A DNA stretch of 42,965 bases. Origin: RGIG8244 sp045639325. GTDB lineage: Bacteria; Verrucomicrobiota; Lentisphaeria; Victivallales; UBA1829. The stretch is taken from contig JAZUCU010000006.1 in the NCBI GenBank assembly GCA_045639325.1, forward strand, positions 1 through 42,965. The letters run 5' to 3'. Position 1 is the first letter of the stretch. Each line of letters opens with the position of its first letter. Shown here in pieces: positions 25,910 to 32,929 of this stretch. Position numbers and translations under genes: made by a program. The notes below the pieces were generated by a model. That model had not been told where the DNA came from. It worked only from the letters and a program-made list of their open reading frames with translations, and did no database searches.

Positions 25910-28015
25910 TCAGTTTTTGTGCAAATACAGCATGCGCCGGTAATCCGCAATTTCCCCAAGGGCAGATTTGACTTGCCGGATCTTCCAGTCCAGGTGCCAT
26001 TTATCACAAACATATTCCATGGAAGGTTCCCAGCCGAGACGGGAATCCTGTTCCACAGCCGGAATGGTATCTTCTGCGTTGCTGATTTCTTCCGCAGCGA
26101 TAGCTTCCAGTTTTGTCAGATATTGATCCGCCTCTTCTGCCGTGGTGCAATTCAACATGGCAACATTCGCCTGCCACCACTGTTTGATGTGCATGGTTGT
26201 ACGGATGGAGTTACGGATAAAATGCCCCAACGCTTCCAGACGGCGTGCTTCATCTTTTTTCTTATCATCGGCAGCAGCGATTGCTTTTTCTGCTTCTGCA
26301 AGACCTTTATTCCAGAGATCAAGCATTTTTGCAAGGGAACGCAATTCCGCCGGATAACGGAGAAAGCCCGGTGTCTGGTTGACGTTTTCGTAAGGATTAT
26401 AGAATGTTTTCACAATCCGGTGTCCGAAATGTGCATGGGGGGCTGTCGGGAACTTGATTGCTTTATCCAACATCGTACGGGAAATATTCGGATGGAAGAT
26501 AAACGGATATGCCGCACCGACACGCCAGGGGCCGTATTGATCCTCATTGGATGCGGTATAGAAGCCCATCGCATCACTCCATATCTGCCAGGCATTGAGC
26601 ACATACGGAGCGGCATTTTTTCCATAATCACGAATGGCAATCTTTTCCAGCAAATCCTTGTAATCGGGCTCAAATTCTTCCCATGCAGTCCATTTACCCA
26701 AATCAGCGGCAACATTGTTCCAATAGCCGTAATGATGGGTTGTATAATGGTCAGTCAAGCCCCAATCAAAATATGCTTTCCGCAAAGAAAGATTCCGTTT
26801 CAACAATTTATACGGGGCTGGAACAAGAGGAACACAACCGAAATCCCAGGCGATCCCGGCAGTATTCACATTCCCCTGAATGGGAATGCCCAACCGATGC
26901 GCTTCCGCACATTCGCTGGTGAAATAATAGCCGGGTTCATCGGCAGAAATGGTGTAATCCATTACGGGCGTATGAAGATTTTCCAGTTTCCGTTTGGCAA
27001 AGATGTCGTAGGTGATGGAGATTGCAACATTACGGGGGAAATGTTCCAGGAAGTTTTTCCGGAGTTCGAACGACTCATATCCCCAGTTATAAGTACTGAA
27101 ATAAACGATAGCATCCGGGTTTGCTTTGTGGATCGCCCGTTCAATCATCTGGATATAAGCCGGATAATCTTCGCAGGGATACCATCCGGGGCTGGGTCGG
27201 GTATCAGGAATGCCATCGACAACACTTTCCGAGTAATGCTTACCGGTCGTATGCGGGTCTTTACTGGGAAATTCCAGTGATTCACCGCAAAGCAGCACAC
27301 CGGTAAGATTGGGATAACGACGGAATACTTCACCGTATGCGGCATCAATTTTCTCCTGCGCACCGGGGTCATCCGGGTGAACAAAAGTAGGGATATAGTT
27401 GTGAGAATAAGTTTTGATCCCGAAACGCAATGCCCGGTTAATGACATCATTATAGTCATAATACCCCAGACAGTTTTCATCGAATCCACTCATAAAAAAT
27501 TGAATGGCGTTGTAACCGGCATGGAGTAATGTGAGCAGTTCCACGTCTGTAAACACATCCATTCCGCTGCCGGAATGAACAACACGGGTCTGATAGATGG
27601 GTGTCCGTTTCTGCAGACCTTTTTTCAAGACGGGAGCTTCTTCCAGATTCATCAAATCTTCCAGATGGATCGTTGCCCGGAATGCGAGATCATCCTTGGC
27701 AACGGTGAGAGATGCGGCGTTTTCCCGAACATCGAGGACGAAACCTTTTTCAAGGGATTCATCCACGCTGATCCAAAACACTTTTTCGCCCGGCTCTTTT
27801 ACAAGGCGGACGGAAACGCCCATGGAAGTTTCCAGATAATCACGGAAATCTCTGACGGCAATACCGCAAATGGAATCCGGATCAGCATTGCAGCCGAGTG
27901 ACCAGGTTTCATCAAACAACACTTCATCGGGCAAAACCGTGCGGGAAACATCCCGTCTGTCCGGTTTATGATACGCCCAATGACGCTTTCTGAAATCGTA
28001 ATTATTTTCGCCCAT
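25910..28015 (-). CDS. Unassigned glycosidase-like protein
   Basis: This is a 701-residue protein without a signal peptide. Residues 50-130 (RDFRDYLETSMGVSVRLV, then FRATIHLEDLMNLE) have the look of the alpha/beta domain preceding GH20/GH67-type barrels. The barrel region (about 140-480) includes strands GYNAIQFFMSG, GIKTYSHNYIP, LTGVLLCGESLEFPS and AIVYFSTYNWGYE. The acidic pair in LLCGESLEF (near 240) is a candidate catalytic site. The C-terminal 200 residues are helical. I cannot give a CAZy family. It ends a minus-strand unit with a creatininase-like protein (8 bases upstream), an epimerase, a PHP protein and an AraC regulator, so a role in breakdown of a specific glycan or glycoside is inferred. 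Confidence 0.8.
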   Translation of the reverse strand: MGENNYDFRKRHWAYHKPDRRDVSRTVLPDEVLFDETWSLGCNADPDSICGIAVRDFRDYLETSMGVSVRLVKEPGEKVFWISVDESLEKGFVLDVRENAASLTVAKDDLAFRATIHLEDLMNLEEAPVLKKGLQKRTPIYQTRVVHSGSGMDVFTDVELLTLLHAGYNAIQFFMSGFDENCLGYYDYNDVINRALRFGIKTYSHNYIPTFVHPDDPGAQEKIDAAYGEVFRRYPNLTGVLLCGESLEFPSKDPHTTGKHYSESVVDGIPDTRPSPGWYPCEDYPAYIQMIERAIHKANPDAIVYFSTYNWGYESFELRKNFLEHFPRNVAISITYDIFAKRKLENLHTPVMDYTISADEPGYYFTSECAEAHRLGIPIQGNVNTAGIAWDFGCVPLVPAPYKLLKRNLSLRKAYFDWGLTDHYTTHHYGYWNNVAADLGKWTAWEEFEPDYKDLLEKIAIRDYGKNAAPYVLNAWQIWSDAMGFYTASNEDQYGPWRVGAAYPFIFHPNISRTMLDKAIKFPTAPHAHFGHRIVKTFYNPYENVNQTPGFLRYPAELRSLAKMLDLWNKGLAEAEKAIAAADDKKKDEARRLEALGHFIRNSIRTTMHIKQWWQANVAMLNCTTAEEADQYLTKLEAIAAEEISNAEDTIPAVEQDSRLGWEPSMEYVCDKWHLDWKIRQVKSALGEIADYRRMLYLHKN

Positions 28016-28023
28016 AAGTCATC

Positions 28024-28776
28024 TCATTTTTTTCCGAAGAGAGAGATTTCGACATCATCGGCTGCCAGTTCCAGTTCTTCGCCGCCATATTGCGCGGTGG
28101 CATCTTTGGCTGCACGTGCAAACCAGATGGATTCTTCCACGCGATCCATTTCCACCAATTCCGGAGCAATGGTAAGCATCTGGGATGTTTCCAATTTTCC
28201 GGCATGATCTCCGGGATACAAACCGTTATGTCTGCCATCGTCATCATGATCCCGACAGGTATGGATCTGGATCCAATTGAAGGGGTTATTGGCTTCGGAA
28301 TAATAATTGCTGAATTTTTCCGTACCCCACCAGCCCTCGCCTGCTTCTTTATCAAGGAAATCGAAAATGACTTTTCTTGCAGCAAAGCGGAAGGCAAGGT
28401 CGGTGGGCATTCCCTGATGAAATTCTTCCGTCTGATGAGCAATAAAACCGTGAATATTACGGAATCCGACACGCAGAAGGCCACGGAAGATTTCCTGTGC
28501 AATGGGAATCAGTTTTTCCGAATCCACATGAACCGTACCGTTACGTTCCGGGGCTGCCACCGCGTGAGAAGCTGCACCGTAGTAGAACGGAGGGAGGATA
28601 ACGATTTCCGGATGCCGCTTTTCAACACGGGCAATGGCTTCCATACATGTAAAATAATCGGTTCCGACCGGCAGGTGTTCTGCATGATATTCAATGACAC
28701 CGAGGGGAAGAACCACCGGATAATTTTTATCAATGGCTTCCCGGATCTGATACGGCAGCATATTCAGGTATTGCAT
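28024..28776 (-). CDS. Creatininase-family protein
   Basis: This 250-residue protein keeps the N-terminal metal site of the creatininase family, GVIEYHAEHLPVGTD at 26-40, with E29, H34 and D40 as likely ligands. It also keeps a downstream glutamate, E196 in AGKLETSQM. The usual NGHGGN motif is replaced by FIAHQTEEF (112-119), which keeps only the histidine. Family members hydrolyse cyclic or linear amides or deformylate sugar-nucleotide-like precursors, and many in sugar loci are of unknown function. It is co-transcribed with the hydrolase-like gene and an epimerase, so an amide or lactone in the sugar pathway may be its substrate. Confidence 0.86.
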   Translation of the reverse strand: MQYLNMLPYQIREAIDKNYPVVLPLGVIEYHAEHLPVGTDYFTCMEAIARVEKRHPEIVILPPFYYGAASHAVAAPERNGTVHVDSEKLIPIAQEIFRGLLRVGFRNIHGFIAHQTEEFHQGMPTDLAFRFAARKVIFDFLDKEAGEGWWGTEKFSNYYSEANNPFNWIQIHTCRDHDDDGRHNGLYPGDHAGKLETSQMLTIAPELVEMDRVEESIWFARAAKDATAQYGGEELELAADDVEISLFGKK

Positions 28777-28800
28777 TTCAGACTCCTAAAAATCAAAAGG

Positions 28801-29733
28801 TTAGAATTTACAATTTGTGACTTCAGCAGCCCAGAGAGCAGATTCGATTACTGCTTCTTCGGGTGTATAGAAGGGTTTGTATTCCAGATCGCGGGCGGCT
28901 TTTTCGATGCTGAAACACATGTGTTCAACCAGGAAGTTGAGGCCCACATCGTAAATTGCATCGCCATATTTTTCCAACATGCCTGCCACACTCATATAAT
29001 TGATATTGACTTTCTTATTGAATGCCGATGCGTTCAAGGCAAGATAATCATTGAGGGTGAATGCGTGGCTGAGACAGATATTATAAATCTGACCGATACT
29101 GTTCGGGTGTTCCATACTCAAATAGAAAGAGTTTGCCAGGTCTTTGACATGGATCGGCTGCAGCAATGCTTTACCATCGTTCGGAAGATCCAGCGTTTTT
29201 TCTGCAATAATGTCGGCAATAAAGTCTGCGCGGCGTCCACCGAGGTTGTCGATCGGGAGCAGCCCGGGGCCGGTGATATAGCAGGGGCGGATCACGGTTG
29301 CGGGGAATCCTTTTTCAAAGAAAAGCTGCATCACCAGATTGTCAACGATCCGTTTCTGATCCCAGCCGGTACCGGGAGCAAAACCTTTGTACGGAGCAGT
29401 TTCATTACAGGGAACAAAGGGAAGCGGGGCATATCCGCCGGTGGAACTGCAATGGATATAATGCCGGATATGTGTTGCATACTTCTGAATGAGTTCGATG
29501 GATTTTTCTGTCGGGACAGTATCGATCACATGGGTGTACGGTGTTTCAAAAATCTGCTTCATTGCGGCTTCATCATGCTTATCTGCATAAATGATATTGA
29601 GACCTTCGATTGCCTGAACGTAAGTCTGTTTTTTGCCGCGGGTGACAATGGTCAGATCATATTTTTTTGCAGCCAAGTTCAATGCAATGTGACTGCCGAG
29701 CCATCCGCTTCCGCCGAATAAAAGTACTTTCAT
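28801..29733 (-). CDS. NAD-dependent epimerase/dehydratase (SDR family)
   Basis: This 310-residue protein is an extended SDR with the NAD(P)-binding GGSGWLGSH at 7-15, a basic strand end VTRGKKQ and the HYIHCSSTGGY strand. The usual Tyr-x3-Lys catalytic pair is altered. In GTGWDQKRIVDNL the lysine is kept, but the position of the tyrosine is glycine, as also seen in some atypical CSP41-like or NDP-sugar-reductase-like SDRs. The C-terminal part (LQPIHVKDLANSFYLS, YNICLSHAFTLNDYL) fits substrate-binding domains of nucleotide-sugar epimerases. It is probably a cytoplasmic sugar or sugar-nucleotide oxidoreductase or epimerase in the AraC-linked unit. The substrate is unknown. Confidence 0.87.
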   Translation of the reverse strand: MKVLLFGGSGWLGSHIALNLAAKKYDLTIVTRGKKQTYVQAIEGLNIIYADKHDEAAMKQIFETPYTHVIDTVPTEKSIELIQKYATHIRHYIHCSSTGGYAPLPFVPCNETAPYKGFAPGTGWDQKRIVDNLVMQLFFEKGFPATVIRPCYITGPGLLPIDNLGGRRADFIADIIAEKTLDLPNDGKALLQPIHVKDLANSFYLSMEHPNSIGQIYNICLSHAFTLNDYLALNASAFNKKVNINYMSVAGMLEKYGDAIYDVGLNFLVEHMCFSIEKAARDLEYKPFYTPEEAVIESALWAAEVTNCKF

Positions 29734-29772
29734 GATTTGTAATTCTCCAAATGTTAAATGTTTGATATTTTA

Positions 29773-30639
29773 TCAGTTGAAAAGATATTTGATATCTTCG
29801 TCTTTGAAACCGTAGAAATCCAGCAGCAATTCCGAAGCTCCAAGTACTGCCGGATCATAATGGGCAGAATGCTGGTCAGTACCGAAGGTGAATTTCACTC
29901 CGGCTTCCCGCCATTGTGCCAGCATATTCCAGTATTTTTTGCGGCAGACTTCCGGCAAACGCAGGGAGTTCAATACGCCAAGATTGATTTCTGCCGCTTT
30001 GTCGTATTCCAGCAGAGCATTCATCAATTTGTCGTTGTATTCCTGCGGGAGTTCGGCAATGGCACCGTAGTCGATATCTTTCACATCTCTGCTTTTGAAC
30101 CAGCCGCCTGCAGCATGTTCCACGGAATCCCACGGATGAGCCAGAATGGTGACAAGGGGATTTTTCACCATAGCAAGCATCTGATTAAAGTAATCTTCCC
30201 AGGCATGTTCCCGGTCTGCGATACTGTAAAGAGGCCAGTGTACACCGGCAATCACATATTCAATACCCAATTCTTTGATTTCTTCTGCCGTGATACCGAT
30301 CTGCGCCGGACTGTTTGCCGGACCATCGGTAAAACGCAGACCGTAAACAGGGTCATCGCCCTTTTTCTCGTAATTACCGGCTGCGATTTGGTCACATTCC
30401 CATTTGGAAACGGAACTGACTTCGATCCCGAAATGGAAAGATGCGGGACGTTGTGCGCACCGGAAGTCATTTCTTGCACCTTGAATATCACAAAGGTTGT
30501 AATGAGTGTGCAAATGATCGCTGATCCCGAATTCTTTCATTCCGCAGCTGAGCATTTCTTTCTGGATGTCTGCCAGTGTTGCACAAGCGGAATCGCAGGA
30601 ATGTTGCGAATGGATATGCAGGTTTTGTCTGATTTTCAT
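29773..30639 (-). CDS. PHP-domain phosphoesterase (histidinol-phosphatase-like)
   Basis: This 288-residue protein has PHP metal-binding motifs. NLHIHSQHSCD gives H8, H10 and D16, GISDHLH gives D41 and H42, and ILAHPWD and FGTDQH near residues 165 and 257 supply later ligands. PHP proteins of this size hydrolyse phosphate monoesters such as histidinol phosphate. Here the setting in a sugar unit suggests a sugar-phosphate or related substrate. AAAGGA precedes the ATG, and a good promoter lies 37-64 bases upstream. It is the first structural gene of the unit downstream of the AraC regulator. Confidence 0.88.
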   Translation of the reverse strand: MKIRQNLHIHSQHSCDSACATLADIQKEMLSCGMKEFGISDHLHTHYNLCDIQGARNDFRCAQRPASFHFGIEVSSVSKWECDQIAAGNYEKKGDDPVYGLRFTDGPANSPAQIGITAEEIKELGIEYVIAGVHWPLYSIADREHAWEDYFNQMLAMVKNPLVTILAHPWDSVEHAAGGWFKSRDVKDIDYGAIAELPQEYNDKLMNALLEYDKAAEINLGVLNSLRLPEVCRKKYWNMLAQWREAGVKFTFGTDQHSAHYDPAVLGASELLLDFYGFKDEDIKYLFN

Positions 30640-30675
30640 GGTATTGATATCCTTTGGTTATTGTTTTGTTGTTCT

Positions 30676-30703
30676 AATATACGTGAAAAGATTTAATCTT
30701 CAA
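30676..30703 (-). promoter_or_regulatory. Sigma-70-type promoter with dyad operator
   Basis: On the minus strand TTGAAG (-35, 30698-30703) and TATATT (-10, 30676-30681) are separated by 16 bases, upstream of the PHP gene. A 13-base palindrome, AAGATT-T-AATCTT (30688-30700), overlaps the -35 box and spacer, suggesting a regulator site. Confidence 0.65.
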
Positions 30704-30744
30704 GATGCCCCGTTGATGATTGATTATACGATTTTCTCAAATAA

Positions 30745-30763
30745 TTATGATATTTTATCATAA
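30745..30763 (-). terminator. AT-rich hairpin after the AraC gene
   Basis: TTATGATA at 30745-30752 pairs perfectly with TATCATAA at 30756-30763 around a three-base loop. It begins seven bases past the AraC stop on the minus strand. The stem is weak and without a clear T-run, so it may attenuate rather than end transcription, or be a binding site. Confidence 0.4.
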
Positions 30764-30770
30764 AAAATAC

Positions 30771-31646
30771 TCATACCTTCTTCTTCAAAACATCGCTGGG
30801 CGGCACGCCGAAATAATGGGTGAATTGTGATGAAAAATACTGTGTGGAACTGTAATTGAGCAAAGCAGCGACTTCCTTGACGGAATACGTATGCTGCGTA
30901 AGAAGATCTTTTGCTTTTTCCAATTTCTTTTCCAGATAAAATTCCATCGGCGATTTATTAAAACTCCGTTGAAACTTCCGGGTCAGCGTAGCGCTGCTGT
31001 AACCGGTATAATGACAAAGCTCTGACAACTTCAGATTTCTGGTCAGATTCTGATTGATATACTGCAATGCTTCCCGTAAATCCGGCGGTTGCGTCAGGAT
31101 CCCGGTTTGTGCGGATAATTCCAACAGCAGTTTGTAACATTCTGCATTGGCAGCCCGGAAATTCTCCTGTTCCATATTTTTACTCAACTCAAATAACGTT
31201 TCAAAGCTCCTCAGGACCGGTTCCGGATTCAATAACGGGATCACATCGGTTTGATCCAGACGGAGTGTTTTCAGAATGGAATCCAGAAGTATTCCGCTGA
31301 GAAGAACGGCAAATTTTTCTGCATAATTGCTTTCACAACGGATATAATTATCCACCTGCTTTCGAACAAGAAAGACATCCCCCGGCTTGAGGGTGTAACT
31401 CTTGTCATCCTGTGTATAAGAATACGTTCCGGTTCTGGGAAATTCAATGGAAAATTCATGAGAGTTTTTTCGTATCGAAACCGCATTATAATACCAGCGA
31501 TCCGCACGAACAGCCCGGATATACACAGGGAGCATGGCATCCGCAGGTGCACCGAACCAGGTATAAACGCCGGGATCGATAAATTCTTTTTTTCCGTAAC
31601 CATCAATAAGAGCTTTTTTGCCCTCATACAGAAATACATGTTTCAT
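30771..31646 (-). CDS. AraC-family transcriptional regulator
   Basis: This 291-residue protein has an N-terminal sensor half with cupin strands (SIEFPRTGTYSYTQDDKSYTLKPGDVFLV, about 68-97) and a C-terminal AraC double helix-turn-helix (about 190-290). KLSELCHYTGYSSATLTRKFQRSFNKSPMEF and VKEVAALLNYSSTQYFSSQFTHYFGVPP are the two DNA-binding units. The gene lies between a minus-strand catabolic unit on its downstream side and the divergent TPR/DUF4838/pseudopilin unit. It could control both. Tandem half-sites 21 bases apart lie just upstream, at 31667-31697. Confidence 0.94.
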   Translation of the reverse strand: MKHVFLYEGKKALIDGYGKKEFIDPGVYTWFGAPADAMLPVYIRAVRADRWYYNAVSIRKNSHEFSIEFPRTGTYSYTQDDKSYTLKPGDVFLVRKQVDNYIRCESNYAEKFAVLLSGILLDSILKTLRLDQTDVIPLLNPEPVLRSFETLFELSKNMEQENFRAANAECYKLLLELSAQTGILTQPPDLREALQYINQNLTRNLKLSELCHYTGYSSATLTRKFQRSFNKSPMEFYLEKKLEKAKDLLTQHTYSVKEVAALLNYSSTQYFSSQFTHYFGVPPSDVLKKKV

Positions 31647-31666
31647 GGTGCGCTCCTTTCCGGACT

Positions 31667-31697
31667 TTGATAAAATCTTGCAATATATTGATAAGAT
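31667..31697 (+). promoter_or_regulatory. Tandem half-sites 21 bp apart, AraC binding-site candidate
   Basis: TTGATAAAAT at 31667-31676 and TTGATAAGAT at 31688-31697 are direct repeats matching at 9 of 10 positions. Their start-to-start spacing is 21 bases, two helical turns, as in classical AraC-type sites. They lie between the AraC gene and the divergent unit beginning at 31833. Confidence 0.6.
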
Positions 31698-31710
31698 AGC
31701 ATAACTTTTT

Positions 31711-31730
31711 ATGAAAGCAAATGCTTTTAT
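31711..31730 (+). promoter_or_regulatory. Near-perfect dyad before the -10 region
   Basis: ATGAAAGCA at 31711-31719 and TGCTTTTAT at 31722-31730 form an inverted repeat with one mismatch. About 15 bases further downstream is the AT-rich TATATTATATAT stretch, a probable -10 region for the plus-strand unit. It may be a second regulator site. Confidence 0.4.
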
Positions 31731-31832
31731 GTAAAAATTTCAAGACTATATTATATATGGTTGCGGGAATATGGATTCCGGATCATTTCGTTATGAGTCA
31801 ATTTCATAAAAACTAACAAGGAGATTTTTTAC

Positions 31833-32900
31833 ATGAAAAATTCTTTGAAAATTGATTTTTTCGGTAAGAAAACAGGTATTGTGCAGACTTCTATTTTCTG
31901 TCTGCTGTGTTTTACCAGTCTGAACGTTACCGGTGCGGAAAGCACAGCAGCTCTGGTAAAAGCCGGCGACAAACTGGTATCCCAGAAAAAATTCAGCGAT
32001 GCCATCGTAACCTATCACAATGCCCTGAAACAAGGTGAAAATCCTGAAATTTATTACAAACTCGGCACAGCATATTCCCGACTCAAAGAAAGCGGTGCCG
32101 CCGCCCATTATTATCGGGAAGCGATCCGGCATGCGAAACTCCCCGCCCGGAAAATTCTGTATTATCAGGATCTTGCCGGTGTGTATCAGAGCACCCGTGA
32201 TTTTAACGGAATGGAAAATGTATACAAGGTGGCGTTTCAGGATCCGGAGATGGCAAATGACAAACTCCAGAAACGCCTTATCGCCTACCGAGATGCAAGA
32301 TACCGCACCTGGATTTCCGTTTTTATGCAGCAGAAAAGATATGATTCTGCACTCCGTCTTCTGGAAGCGCAGAAAACACAATTGAATAAAAAACAGTATT
32401 ATCAGTTCCTCAGCCGGATCCGCCAGGCAGAAGCTCTGAATTTGATCCGGGATAAAAAACAGCAGGAAGCGTTGAAACTGTTGCGCGATACCATCGCAAT
32501 GGAACCTTCCATGAGTCCGGCGGATAATGCGCTGCTGTATGGCACATTGATCAATGCATTGACAAAACAGAAAATGTTCAAGGAAGCACAGGCGGAATTG
32601 AATAAATTCACTGCCGCCGACCGGGAAAAATATTCCGTGGCAGTCATCTTTGCGGATTATTATTCTACACAGAAACAGTACGAAAAAGCAATCGAATGTT
32701 TGAACGCAGTCAAAAAAGATACCGATGCCAAACTGAAACGGATGCGTTATTTCAAAATCTGCGATTATTATTTGCGCCAGAATGACGGCAAAAAAGCATT
32801 TGAATATTACCGGAAAGCCAAGACTGCGGTGAAAGATAAATGGCGTGTCCCGGGGTATGAACACCGGATCAAAGAGTTGCATCCGGAAGCAACATTTTAA
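31833..32900 (+). CDS. Exported TPR protein
   Basis: This 355-residue protein has a long N-terminal signal sequence (hydrophobic IFCLLCFTSLNVTGA, cleavage near 34). Tetratricopeptide repeats then run through most of the mature chain. ALVKAGDKLVSQKKFSDAIVTYHNAL and PEIYYKLGTAYSRLKESGAAAHYYREAI are the clearest, and another appears near the C-terminus (KICDYYLRQNDGKKAFEYYRKA). AAGGAG lies nine bases before the ATG. It begins the unit that includes an exported DUF4838 protein and two pseudopilin-like proteins, so it may organise or chaperone these envelope proteins. No enzymatic motif is seen. Confidence 0.86.
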   Translation: MKNSLKIDFFGKKTGIVQTSIFCLLCFTSLNVTGAESTAALVKAGDKLVSQKKFSDAIVTYHNALKQGENPEIYYKLGTAYSRLKESGAAAHYYREAIRHAKLPARKILYYQDLAGVYQSTRDFNGMENVYKVAFQDPEMANDKLQKRLIAYRDARYRTWISVFMQQKRYDSALRLLEAQKTQLNKKQYYQFLSRIRQAEALNLIRDKKQQEALKLLRDTIAMEPSMSPADNALLYGTLINALTKQKMFKEAQAELNKFTAADREKYSVAVIFADYYSTQKQYEKAIECLNAVKKDTDAKLKRMRYFKICDYYLRQNDGKKAFEYYRKAKTAVKDKWRVPGYEHRIKELHPEATF

Positions 32901-32929
32901 TGATTACAACAAAATAGAAAGGATATAAC

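Noticed and set aside
25919..27280. Plus-strand open frame of 453 codons antisense to the 701-residue protein
   Set aside because: It has no start signal or domain, is fully inside the opposite gene and covers its 3' end.
28090..29721. Plus-strand open frame of 543 codons antisense to the creatininase-like and epimerase genes
   Set aside because: It spans two well-supported genes and their gap, has no ribosome binding site or recognisable domain, and has Cys/Phe/Ile-rich composition typical of an antisense shadow.
31791..32882. Minus-strand open frame of 363 codons antisense to the TPR gene
   Set aside because: It is a shadow of a coding gene with a good signal peptide and TPR repeats, and the antisense frame is Phe/Ile/Cys-rich.
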